This document shows positions 41,877 to 49,880 of a stretch of DNA of 64,000 nt, piece after piece (the stretch's first letter is position 1; each line of letters opens with the position of its first letter). This DNA comes from Streptomyces fungicidicus (GTDB lineage: Bacteria; Actinomycetota; Actinomycetes; Streptomycetales; Streptomycetaceae), in the NCBI RefSeq assembly GCF_003665435.1, contig NZ_CP023407.1:5071501-5135500 (forward strand), given 5' to 3'. The notes beneath the pieces were generated by a model. That model was not told the origin of the DNA. It was given only the letters and a program-made list of their open reading frames with translations, and did not search any database. A program made the position numbers and the translations under genes.

Positions 41877-42082
41877 GCTGGGCTCCCTTCCTACGAACGT
41901 CCCTGACGCATACAGGGGTCACATGCGGGTGCCCTGTATGCGAGCCTAGGAGACACCCGATCCGGACGCCATGCGATTCGCGACCGGGGCGTGACGGGGA
42001 GCGCACGCCGGAGAAGGGTCTCGCGGCGGCCTGTGACGGCGAACACATGAGCCGCCACGTGATCGTCTCGTAACATTGCCGC

Positions 42083-43138
42083 ATGTCTTCGACCGAGCTG
42101 CCGTTCGTGCCGCCCGCCACCGTGCTTCCCAAGGTGGCGCCGGTCAGGGTGGCGGAGGGCGAGCGGCTCAGGTCGGTGGAGCTGCCCGGCGTCACGCTGT
42201 CGCTGCGGTCGCGGCCCCCCGCCCGGGAGGGCCTGCCCCCCGCCCTCTACGTCCATGGACTCGGCGGCTCCTCGCTGAACTGGTCGGCGCTGATGCCGCT
42301 GCTGGACGACTGCGTCGAGAGCGAGGCCGTCGACCTGCCGGGCTTCGGCGACTCCCCGCCCCCGGACGACGGCGACTACTCCGTCACCGCGCACGCGCGC
42401 GCGGTCATCCGCCATCTCGACGCGGCCGGCCGCGGCCCGGTGCACCTCTTCGGCAACTCCCTCGGCGGCGCGGTCACCACCCGCGTCGCCGCCGTGCGCC
42501 CCGACCTCGTGCGCACCCTCACGCTGGTGTCACCGGCCCTGCCGGAACTGCGGGTGCAGCGCACCGCCGTCCCGACGGGACTGCTGGCGATCCCCGGCAT
42601 CGCACCGCTGTTCACCCGGATCACCCGGGAGTGGACGGCGGAACAGCGGGTCCAGGGCGTCCTGCGGCTCTGCTACGGGGACCCCGCGCGGGTGACGCCG
42701 GAAGGGTTCCGGCACGCCGTGCAGGAGATGGAGCGGCGGCTGCGGCTGCCGTACTTCTGGGACGCGATGGCGCGCTCCGCGCGGGGGATCGTCAGCGCCT
42801 ACACCCTGGGTGGCCAGCACGGACTGTGGCGCCAGGCCGAAAGGGTGCTGGCGCCGACCCTGCTCGTCTACGGCGGCCGGGACCAGCTCGTCGGCTTCCG
42901 GATGGCCCAGCGGTCGGCGCGCGCGTTCCGGAACTCCCGGCTGGTGACACTCCCGGACGCGGGGCACGTGGCGATGATGGAGTACCCCGAGACGGTGGCC
43001 CTCGCCTTCCGTGAACTGCTCGCGGATGCAACGGAATCGGCGCGCGAGGGGGATACTGGTGAGCCGGGCGCGCTGGGCGCCCCGGGTCCGACCGCCGGCA
43101 CCGGCGGGGAGACCACCACCGAGAACACGAGGGGCTGA
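42083..43138 (+). CDS. alpha/beta-hydrolase (LipV-like context)
   Basis: A 351-residue hydrolase. The strand PPALYVHGLGGSSLNW supplies the oxyanion hole, the nucleophile is in FGNSLGG, the acid in YGGRDQLV and the His in AGHVAMME. The C-terminal 30 residues are a Gly/Thr-rich tail not needed for the fold. Mycobacteria carry the esterase LipV in the neighbouring interval. ATG 42083 lacks a ribosome site and has TAACAT 6 nt upstream, suggesting leaderless translation. The DUF3152 gene follows after 8 nt, so the two form an operon. Confidence 0.88.
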   Translation: MSSTELPFVPPATVLPKVAPVRVAEGERLRSVELPGVTLSLRSRPPAREGLPPALYVHGLGGSSLNWSALMPLLDDCVESEAVDLPGFGDSPPPDDGDYSVTAHARAVIRHLDAAGRGPVHLFGNSLGGAVTTRVAAVRPDLVRTLTLVSPALPELRVQRTAVPTGLLAIPGIAPLFTRITREWTAEQRVQGVLRLCYGDPARVTPEGFRHAVQEMERRLRLPYFWDAMARSARGIVSAYTLGGQHGLWRQAERVLAPTLLVYGGRDQLVGFRMAQRSARAFRNSRLVTLPDAGHVAMMEYPETVALAFRELLADATESAREGDTGEPGALGAPGPTAGTGGETTTENTRG

Positions 43139-43146
43139 GGCGCGAC

Positions 43147-44661
43147 GTGGGACGCCACAGCCGCCGCGGACCCGCCCGGAAGGGCGGCGCCGCGGACACC
43201 GGAGCAGTACGGGACGGCGCTCCCGCCCCGGCCGCCCGTCCCCGGCAGGTGCCGGGCCAGGGATACGGCACCCCGCCCTACGGCACCCCGGCAGCCGGAA
43301 CCCCACGCCACCCCGACGGCACCCCGGCGCACGGCGTGCCGCGCCTGCCGGACGGCACTCCCGCGCACGGCGTGCCGCGCATGCCGGACGGCACCCCGGC
43401 GCACGGCGTGCCGCGCATGCCGGACGGCACCCCCGCGCACGGCCTGCCGCGCATGCCCGACGGGACCCCGGCGCACGGGTTTCCCCGGCTTCCCGACGGA
43501 ACCCCGGCCCACGGCTTTCCCCCGGCGCGGGGCGGACACCCCGAGCAGCGGGAACCCGGCGGCGGCTGGGGGGCGTCGAACGGCCGGACGGCCGCCGGAA
43601 CCGGATACGGCACACGGCCCGGACAGGGCGCCCCCCTCCCGCGCCAGCGGCAGGCACCGCCCGGAGGGCCGCGCCAGGACTACGTCGACGCCTTCGACGA
43701 CGAAACCGACCTCTTCACCCCGCTCGACACCCCCGCCGCGCACCGCGCGGATCCCTACGCCGCCGTCACCGACTGGGACACCGCGCCGGCTCCCGGCGGC
43801 CCCTCCGGCCCCGAGGACGGCGGCCCGCCGCCGGCCGCGGAACCCGAGCAGCCCAAGGGCGGCAAGAGCCGCACCTTCACCGGGATCGCGGCCGCCGCCG
43901 TCACCACGGTGCTGGCCGTCGTGGTGGCCGGACAGGTCGCCGACGATCCCGGCGGCTCAGCCGGGCGGCCGCAGTCCGTCGGCGACCAGGCCCGCGACGC
44001 AGGGGACTCCGCCTCGCGCGGCGACGACCGGGAGACGCCCTCCGCGCCCGACGCCGAACCGCTGACGTACGGGCAGATGATGAGCCAGAAGAACCCGGTC
44101 AGCGCCGCACGCGGCGGAACGGGGAAGTTCCGGGCGATCCCCGGAATCGACAAGGCGCCGGGCAAGGGGCAGAAGAGCACCTACCGTGTGGACGTCGAAC
44201 AGGGGCTGGACCTCGACGGCGAACTCTTCGCCGAGGCCGTGCAGAAGACCCTCAACGACAACCGCAGCTGGGCCCACAACGGCGCGCGCACCTTCGAGCG
44301 CGTCCACTCCGGCCAGGTCGACTTCGTGATCACCCTGGCCAGTCCGGAGACGACCGCCGACTGGTGCGCCAAGTCCGGCCTGGACACCACCGAGGACAAC
44401 GTCTCCTGCGACTCGGCGGCCACCGAACGCGTGATGATCAACGCGGACCGGTGGGCGCGGGGAGCGGACACGTACGGCGACGAGATCCACGCCTACCGCC
44501 AGATGCTGATCAACCACGAGGTCGGCCACCGCCTGGGCTTCAACCACGTCACCTGTGACAAGGACGGCGACCTGGCCCCGGTCATGCAGCAGCAGACCAA
44601 GTTCCTCGACCACGACGGGATCAGCTGCCGCCCCAACGCGTGGGCGTACCCCAAGGACTGA
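43147..44661 (+). CDS. DUF3152 metalloprotease-like membrane protein
   Basis: A 504-residue protein. Residues 46-125 are tandem 12-residue repeats (GTPAHGVPRMPD). A membrane helix lies at about 240-262 and the exported DUF3152 domain fills the C-terminal half. It ends with H457-E-V-G-H461-R-L-G-F-N-H467, an extended metzincin-type zinc motif, and conserved Cys residues in WCAKSG, VSCDSA, HVTCDK and GISCRP probably form disulfides. The mycobacterial counterpart is Rv3207c. Proteolytic activity is inferred from the zinc motif alone. GTG start with GAGGCG 6 nt upstream. Confidence 0.9.
   Translation: MGRHSRRGPARKGGAADTGAVRDGAPAPAARPRQVPGQGYGTPPYGTPAAGTPRHPDGTPAHGVPRLPDGTPAHGVPRMPDGTPAHGVPRMPDGTPAHGLPRMPDGTPAHGFPRLPDGTPAHGFPPARGGHPEQREPGGGWGASNGRTAAGTGYGTRPGQGAPLPRQRQAPPGGPRQDYVDAFDDETDLFTPLDTPAAHRADPYAAVTDWDTAPAPGGPSGPEDGGPPPAAEPEQPKGGKSRTFTGIAAAAVTTVLAVVVAGQVADDPGGSAGRPQSVGDQARDAGDSASRGDDRETPSAPDAEPLTYGQMMSQKNPVSAARGGTGKFRAIPGIDKAPGKGQKSTYRVDVEQGLDLDGELFAEAVQKTLNDNRSWAHNGARTFERVHSGQVDFVITLASPETTADWCAKSGLDTTEDNVSCDSAATERVMINADRWARGADTYGDEIHAYRQMLINHEVGHRLGFNHVTCDKDGDLAPVMQQQTKFLDHDGISCRPNAWAYPKD
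43282..43521 (+). repeat. 36-bp coding tandem repeat
   Basis: Six full 12-codon units and one partial unit encoding GTPAHGVPRMPD variants. Adjacent units are nearly identical at the DNA level, so copy number may vary between strains. Confidence 0.8.
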
Positions 44662-44721
44662 CCGCCCGGCGCGGCGAACGCGCTCCGCGCGGGAAAGTTA
44701 CGCCCGTTCACCCCTTTTGAT

Positions 44722-44749
44722 GGCGTGATGGACAACCGTCCGTCACGCC
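44722..44749 (+). promoter_or_regulatory. 12-bp hairpin or operator before the carbohydrate operon
   Basis: GGCGTGATGGAC(aacc)GTCCGTCACGCC. All pairs are Watson-Crick except one T-G, which would be a wobble in RNA. It lies 84 nt before the glycosyltransferase start, so it is either a terminator for the preceding gene or a regulatory site for the operon. Confidence 0.5.
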
Positions 44750-44832
44750 ACCTCCTTGTCCGCATACGTTCGTCCCGCTGCGAGCCGCCGGACCAACGGC
44801 GGCTCCCCACACGGGAGATCGGGGGTGCACAC

Positions 44833-46476
44833 GTGCGCATCGGACTGCTTACGGAGGGTGGCTATCCGTATGTGGGCGGTGAGGGCGGGCTCTGGTGCGA
44901 CCGCCTGGTACGCGGACTGGACCGGCACGAGTTCGACGTCTACGCGTTCAGCAGCGGCGAAGCACAGGAGGACGCGGGCTGGGTCCCGCTGCCGCCCCAG
45001 GTCGGCAGGGTCCGCACCGCCCCCCTGTGGACGGCCGAGGCCGACGGCGTGGTGCACGGCCGCCGCGCACGCCGGCGCTTCTCGGAGCACTACGGCGAAC
45101 TGGCCGCCGTCCTCTGCGCCGCTACGCCCGAGGCGGACCGTTTCGCCACCGCTCTCCTGGGCCTCGCCGAACTCGCCCGCGACGAAGGCGGTCTGGTGGC
45201 GGCACTCCGCTCCGAGACCGCCGTACGCGCCCTGGAACGCGCCTGTCGCGCGCCCGGCGCCCGGCGGACCGCGCGTGAGGCCCGCGTCCCCGATCTGCTG
45301 ACCGTGGCCGCGCACCTGGAGCGCGCCCTGCGCCCCCTCTCGCTCGACTGGTACGAGGAGGACGGGCTGGGCGCGGTCGACCTGTGCCACGCGGCGGCCG
45401 GGGGAGTGACGGCTCTTCCGGGCCTGCTCGCCCACCACTTCTTCGGAATCCCCTTCCTGGTCACCGAGTACGGCGTACGCCTGCGGACGCACTACCTGAC
45501 CCGCCCGGACTCCTCACCCGCGGTCCGCTCCCTGCTCGCCGCCTTCCACGGCGCGCTCGCCTCCGAGACCTACCGCCGGGCCGCGTTCGTGACGCCGGGC
45601 AACACGCACGCACGCCGCTGGCAGGAGCGCTGCGGCGCCGACCGGTCCAAGGTCCGCACGGTGTACCCGGGCATGGACGCCGCACCCTTCGCGGAGGCGG
45701 GGGAGTCGCCGGAGACGGCGGATCCGCACACCCTGGTCTGGGTCGGCCGGGTGGAGCCCGCCAAGGACCTGGTCTCCCTGCTGCACGCCTTCGCGGCGAT
45801 CCGCAAGGAGGAACCGAGGACCCGTCTGCGGATCGTCGGCGGTCCGGCGGACCCGGAGGGCGCCGCCTACCTCGGCCACTGCCGGGCCCTGGCCGCGCAG
45901 CTCTTCCCCGACGAGGCCGAGGGCCCGCACTCCGTGGGCGCCAACCCGGTGTCCTTCGAGGAGACCGGCGGCCCCGACCTGCCCACCCGCACCGCCGCGT
46001 ACGCCTCGGCCGCGGTGACCGTGCTCTCCAGCGTCGTCGAGGGGTTCCCGGCCGGCCTGGTCGAGGCGATGTTCTGCGGGCGCGCGACGGTCTCCACGGA
46101 CGTCGGCGCGGTCGTGGAGGCCATCGGCGGCACCGGTCTCGTCGTACCGCCGCGCAACCCGCGGGCCCTCGCCGACGCCTGCGTCTCCCTGCTGCGCGAC
46201 CCCGAGCGCCGCGCACGCCTCGGCGCGGCCGCCCGCGCCCGCGCGCTCGAACTGTTCACCGTCGACCAGAACATCGCGGCCTTCCACGGGATCTACCTGG
46301 AGATCGTCGCGCGGACCCCGGCCCGCCGCCTCCCCCTCGACGGCACCGGCGCCCCCCTCCCCTTCGCGGCTCCCGCCGAGGCCCACGTCCCCGGCCACTG
46401 GACCGAACCCACTCCCCGTGCCGTCCCCACGTGGGCGACGCAGACACCGGTACCCGCGACGGAGACAGTCCGATGA
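44833..46476 (+). CDS. PelF-like (DUF3492, GT4) glycosyltransferase
   Basis: A 547-residue cytoplasmic GT-B enzyme. The N-terminus RIGLLTEGGYPYVGGEGGLWCDRLVRGL matches the DUF3492 signature of PelF, and PFLVTEYGVRLRTHYLTR corresponds to its TEHGIYxRER block. The C-terminal domain has WVGRVEPAKDLVSLLHAF, LRIVGGPADPEGAAYLGHCRALA and SSVVEGFPAGLVEAMFCGRATVSTDVGAVVEAIG, the nucleotide-sugar binding E-x7-E region. PelF polymerises UDP-GalNAc/GlcNAc in Pel synthesis. GTG 44833 is used; the frame extends upstream without protein character. The stop overlaps the next ATG (ATGA). The first gene of a four-gene cassette. Confidence 0.88.
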   Translation: MRIGLLTEGGYPYVGGEGGLWCDRLVRGLDRHEFDVYAFSSGEAQEDAGWVPLPPQVGRVRTAPLWTAEADGVVHGRRARRRFSEHYGELAAVLCAATPEADRFATALLGLAELARDEGGLVAALRSETAVRALERACRAPGARRTAREARVPDLLTVAAHLERALRPLSLDWYEEDGLGAVDLCHAAAGGVTALPGLLAHHFFGIPFLVTEYGVRLRTHYLTRPDSSPAVRSLLAAFHGALASETYRRAAFVTPGNTHARRWQERCGADRSKVRTVYPGMDAAPFAEAGESPETADPHTLVWVGRVEPAKDLVSLLHAFAAIRKEEPRTRLRIVGGPADPEGAAYLGHCRALAAQLFPDEAEGPHSVGANPVSFEETGGPDLPTRTAAYASAAVTVLSSVVEGFPAGLVEAMFCGRATVSTDVGAVVEAIGGTGLVVPPRNPRALADACVSLLRDPERRARLGAAARARALELFTVDQNIAAFHGIYLEIVARTPARRLPLDGTGAPLPFAAPAEAHVPGHWTEPTPRAVPTWATQTPVPATETVR

Positions 46477-47591
46477 CCGACCTCGGCGAACTGAACCGCA
46501 GCACCCCGCCCGGCGCGGCCGACCCGGTCAAGGCGCTGCTGCACCGCCACCGCGACCTGTGCGAACGGGCGGTGGACCCCCTGGAGATCGCGGCCGGCCT
46601 GGAGGCGCACGGCATCACCGACCGCACCGCCGCCCGCTTCCGCCACCGCGACGTCTTCTCCCTCGCGGAGGAGCTCTACGCCCGCGTCCCCCGCGACGAG
46701 ACACCCCCGGAGCCCACCCCCACCACCACCGCCCCCAAGAGGAGCACGGGCTGGACGGTCCTCACCCTCCTCCCCGGCGCCCTGTGCGTGGCAACGGTGA
46801 TCGCCCTGCGCCTCACCCACGGCCAGACCCGCCTCTACGCGGTGGCCGCCGGCGCCCTCGCCATCACCCTCGCCCTGCGCGCGGCGCTGCGCCGGGGCCC
46901 ACTCAGCGCCCGCACCGCCATCCCGCCCCGCTCCGCGACCGCGACCTGCTGGCTCCTCACCTACGCCGTCCTCGGCGACGGCCTCCTCGACGCCGCCGTC
47001 ACCGGCGGCCCCGACGGCCTGCCCGACGGCACGGCCGAGGGGGACTGGCCGATCGCCCTCGCCCCCGTGACGGCCCTCGCCCTCTCCTGCGCGCCCGCTG
47101 CCTGGGCCGCGCACCTCTTCACCGCCCGCGTCCGCCGCAGGCTGGCGTCGAGCCGGGGCCTGGAGGACTTCTCGGCTTCCGTACGCCCGGTGCTCATCGG
47201 CGTCTTCACCCTGTTCCTCGCGGCGCTGACCGCCCTCCTCACAGCCACGACGGCACTCCTCGACGAGCCCCTCGCCCTCCCCGCGACGCTCGCCCTGGGC
47301 GGCCTCCTCTTCCTGGCCCGCCTCCTCACCATCCACGGCTTCACCCACGCGCCGAGGGTGATCCTCACGGTCACGGCGGTGGCCCAGACGGCGGGACCGG
47401 CCACGATCCTCATGGCACGCCTGCCCGGCTGGGACGTGCTGGCGACACCGGTGCAGACGCTGACCTCCGCGTGGGGGGTTGCCGCGCTGCCCACCCTCAC
47501 CTGCGGTGCGGCGGCGCTGGTCCTCCTCCTCCACGCCTCCCGCAAACTCCCCCGGGCCTCCGCCCACATCCCCCCGGAGCCACCCCAGTGA
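46473..47591 (+). CDS. polytopic membrane protein partner of the PelF-like enzyme
   Basis: A 372-residue protein. Residues 1-90 are a soluble helical domain (LLHRHRDLCERAVDPLEIAAGLEAHGI, FRHRDVFSLAEELYARVP), followed by about eight membrane helices from residue 92 to the end. It is shorter than PelG (about 12 helices) and I cannot assign it to a family, but its ATGA coupling to the glycosyltransferase and its place in the cassette suggest it anchors or exports the polymer, in the way PelG works with PelF. It could also be a PelE/PelD-like scaffold. Codon use is normal for the window. Confidence 0.78.
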   Translation: MTDLGELNRSTPPGAADPVKALLHRHRDLCERAVDPLEIAAGLEAHGITDRTAARFRHRDVFSLAEELYARVPRDETPPEPTPTTTAPKRSTGWTVLTLLPGALCVATVIALRLTHGQTRLYAVAAGALAITLALRAALRRGPLSARTAIPPRSATATCWLLTYAVLGDGLLDAAVTGGPDGLPDGTAEGDWPIALAPVTALALSCAPAAWAAHLFTARVRRRLASSRGLEDFSASVRPVLIGVFTLFLAALTALLTATTALLDEPLALPATLALGGLLFLARLLTIHGFTHAPRVILTVTAVAQTAGPATILMARLPGWDVLATPVQTLTSAWGVAALPTLTCGAAALVLLLHASRKLPRASAHIPPEPPQ

Positions 47592-47935
47592 GCCCCCGTC
47601 GACACCACGGTTGCCCGGCGCGGGTGCGGGCCGGGGGTGGGTCGCGCAGCCCGGCGTCCACGGGGTGCCGTCGCGCCCACCCGTGCCGCCCTGCGGCACG
47701 ACTGCCCGCGGGGAGCGGCGGGTGCGGCAGCCCGCGGAGAGCGGCGGGTGTGGCGGATGGCCGCCGACGGCGCGGAGGGGGTGGGGCGGGGGTGGTCGCC
47801 CGCAGTGGCTGGCGCGTCCGCACCCTGCGCCCCTTCCAGCTGGGACAGTCGCGCCAGTCCGAGGACGTCCACCCCCGCCCCGCCCCCGACCCACCCACCA
47901 CCCGTAGGCACCCACCGCACGACGGAGAACCCCGC
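47592..47935. other. intergenic region holding dispersed repeat copy C
   Basis: The 344 nt between the membrane protein and the epimerase hold no convincing gene. Positions 47615-47710 contain repeat copy C in reverse orientation, with the perfect hairpin CGTGCCGC(agg)GCGGCACG. The rest is CG-rich without a clear promoter. Confidence 0.6.
47615..47710. repeat. dispersed intergenic repeat, copy C (reverse)
   Basis: Reverse complement of the element at 6053-6140: GGGCAGTCGTGCCGCAGGG, GGGTGGGCGCGACGGCACCCCG and CCGGGCTGCGC all recur in order. This copy is the most complete. Confidence 0.75.
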
Positions 47936-47971
47936 ATGACCACCCCGGACGTCAAAGGAGCCGCCCGATGA
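47936..47971 (+). CDS. 11-residue ORF coupled to the epimerase start
   Basis: ATG 47936 opens MTTPDVKGAAR; its TGA overlaps the ATG of the epimerase (ATGA). CGGAG lies 8 nt upstream, and the AAAGGAG for the epimerase lies inside this frame. It may load ribosomes for the epimerase or be chance. No independent function is suggested. Confidence 0.35.
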   Translation: MTTPDVKGAAR

Positions 47972-49044
47972 GAGTCCTGTTGATCGGAGCCAACGGCTAC
48001 ATCGGCCGCTTCGTGGCCGACCGCCTCCTGGCCGACCCCGCAGTCCAGCTCACCGCCCTAGGCCGCGGCGACGACGCCGACGTCCGCTTCGACCTCGCCA
48101 CCGGCAGCCCCGGCGCACTCACCCGCTTCCTCGACGCCGTCCACCCCGGCGTGGTCGTCAACTGCGCCGGCACCACCAGAGGCGGCGCCCGCGACCTCAC
48201 CCGGCACAACACCGTCGCCGTCGCCACGGTGTGCGAGGCCCTCCGCCGCAGCGGCTGCGGCGCACGGCTCGTGCAGATCGGCTGCGGCTCGGAGTACGGC
48301 CCCAGCCAGCCCGGCTCGTCCACTGCGGAGGACGCCGTCCCCCGCCCCGGCGGCCCCTACGGCGTCAGCAAGCTCGCCGCCACCGAGCTGGTCCTCGGCT
48401 CCGGCCTGGACGCCGTCGTCCTCCGCGTCTTCTCACCCGTCGGCCCCGGCACCCCCGCAGGCTCCCCCCTGGGCCGCCTCGCCGAGGCGATGCGCCGCGC
48501 CATGCAGTCCGGCGACGGCGAGCTGAAGCTCGGCGGCCTCGGCACCCAGCGGGACTTCATCGACGTCCGCGACGTGGCCCGCGCCGTCCACGCCGCCTCA
48601 CTCTCCGCCGCCCAGGGCGTCATCAACATCGGCTCGGGCCGCGCCGTCCGCCTGCGGGACGCCGCCGGAATCCTCGCCCGCGTGGCCGGCTACGGCGGCA
48701 CCCTCAACGAACTGGACGCCCACCCACCCCACGCACCCCACACACACGCACCCCACACACACGCACCCCACCCCACCACCCCCCTCCGCACCACCATCGG
48801 CCACCCCCGCCCGGACCCGGACCGCGACCGCGACCGCGACAGCGACCGCGACCGGGAGCGCGACCGAGACCGCCACCGCGACCACCCCCCCACCACCCAG
48901 GTCGCCTTCCCGTACCCCGACGGCTGCGGCAGCTGGCAACAGGCCGACGTCCGCACCGCACGCGACCGCCTCGGCTGGCGCCCCCGCATCAACCTCGAGG
49001 AGTCCCTCGCCGACATCTGGATGGAGGCGGCATGCCGTATCTGA
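47968..49044 (+). CDS. SDR-family NAD-dependent nucleotide-sugar epimerase with low-complexity insertion
   Basis: A 358-residue extended SDR enzyme. The NAD-binding G7-A-N-G-Y-I-G13 motif, CGSEYGPSQ, the catalytic Y131-x3-K135 and the RDFIDVRDVARAV block are those of UDP-sugar 4-epimerases and RmlD-like reductases. Residues 251-310 are an unusual insertion: HAPHTHAPHTHAPHP then DRDRDRDSDRDRERDRDRHRD. It interrupts the fold shortly before the C-terminal ARDRLGWRP. In a Pel-type locus the expected reaction is UDP-GlcNAc to UDP-GalNAc; this is inferred from context. ATG 47968 has AAAGGAG 7 nt upstream. The C-terminus overlaps the next gene by 13 nt. Confidence 0.88.
   Translation: MRVLLIGANGYIGRFVADRLLADPAVQLTALGRGDDADVRFDLATGSPGALTRFLDAVHPGVVVNCAGTTRGGARDLTRHNTVAVATVCEALRRSGCGARLVQIGCGSEYGPSQPGSSTAEDAVPRPGGPYGVSKLAATELVLGSGLDAVVLRVFSPVGPGTPAGSPLGRLAEAMRRAMQSGDGELKLGGLGTQRDFIDVRDVARAVHAASLSAAQGVINIGSGRAVRLRDAAGILARVAGYGGTLNELDAHPPHAPHTHAPHTHAPHPTTPLRTTIGHPRPDPDRDRDRDSDRDRERDRDRHRDHPPTTQVAFPYPDGCGSWQQADVRTARDRLGWRPRINLEESLADIWMEAACRI
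48718..48897 (+). repeat. low-complexity coding repeat (His-Ala-Pro-Thr, then Asp-Arg)
   Basis: Tandem CACACACACGCACCCCA-like units followed by GACCGC hexamers, both in frame with the epimerase. Such tracts are prone to slippage. Family members normally lack this region. Confidence 0.8.
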
Positions 49045-49817
49045 CCAGCGTCAAACCCCCCACCGCGAGCACCGGCGTCCGCACCGGCTTCGGCGTCCCC
49101 GGCCTCGCCCACCCCCTCGTCGCCCCCACCGAGTGGGCCGGACTCACCCGCCCCGGCACCCCTCTGCACTGGGTCGTCCTCAACGTGGCCGACGGCCCCG
49201 GCGTCCAGCCCGACCCGCACTGCCTGGAGGCGGCCGGGCGCCTCCGCAACGCCGGTGTCCGCGTCCTCGGCCACCTCGACCTCGCGTACGGTCTGCGCGC
49301 GTTCGGCGAGCTGGCCCCGGACGCCCGCCGCTTCATCGACTGGTACCAGGTCGACGGCTTCCTCCTGGACCGCTGCCCCGCGGACCGGGCCGCCCTCCCG
49401 GAGGTGCGGCGCACGGTCGCCACCCTCCGCGCGCTCCACGACGACCCCCGCGACGCGCACCTCGTCCTCGGCCACGGCACCCACCCGCACGCCGGGTACG
49501 TCGAACTCGCCGACCAGCTCGTCACCTTCTCCGGCCCGTGGAGCGACTACCGCTGGTCCCAGGTGGCGGAGTGGACCGCCGACCATCCGCCCGAGCGCTT
49601 CTGCCACTTCGTCCACGGAGTGCCCGCCCCGCATCTGGACGAGGCCCTGCGCATCGCCCGCTGGCAGGGAGCAGCAACGATCTACTTCACGAACCACACT
49701 CACCGAGCCCACCACCCGGGCCCCTCGGCCCACCGGACCCGCACCGCCCCCTGGGAGCCCCTGCCCGGCTACTGGGACGACATCGTCTCGCGCCTCGGGA
49801 CGGGTGTCTCGGAATGA
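49032..49817 (+). CDS. spherulin-4 family (Sph3/GH135-like) hydrolase
   Basis: A 261-residue protein without signal peptide. The pattern HWVVLNVADGPGVQPDP, LRNAGVRVLGHLDLAYGLRAF and FIDWYQVDGFLLDRCPAD follows spherulation-specific family 4, a TIM-barrel group that includes fungal Sph3, which cleaves galactosaminogalactan. Several usual residues differ (VADGPG for NxxSGPG, DRCPAD for DExxxD), so activity or substrate may be altered. GGAGG lies 6 nt upstream of ATG 49032, and the gene overlaps the epimerase end. It closes the carbohydrate cassette. Absence of a signal peptide is a puzzle if it is to act on secreted polymer. Confidence 0.85.
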   Translation: MPYLTSVKPPTASTGVRTGFGVPGLAHPLVAPTEWAGLTRPGTPLHWVVLNVADGPGVQPDPHCLEAAGRLRNAGVRVLGHLDLAYGLRAFGELAPDARRFIDWYQVDGFLLDRCPADRAALPEVRRTVATLRALHDDPRDAHLVLGHGTHPHAGYVELADQLVTFSGPWSDYRWSQVAEWTADHPPERFCHFVHGVPAPHLDEALRIARWQGAATIYFTNHTHRAHHPGPSAHRTRTAPWEPLPGYWDDIVSRLGTGVSE

Positions 49818-49880
49818 AAAAGGCCATGGCAGTGTTAAGCGGAGAACAACCGTAGTGATTGACCGATCAACGGAGTCCCC

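Noticed and set aside
43282..43521. CRISPR-like direct repeats
   Set aside because: The 36-bp units are contiguous without spacers and lie in frame within a coding sequence.
48718..48897. Frameshift or pseudogene in the epimerase
   Set aside because: The frame stays open across the repeats and the C-terminal motif resumes in the same frame, so it is an in-frame insertion.
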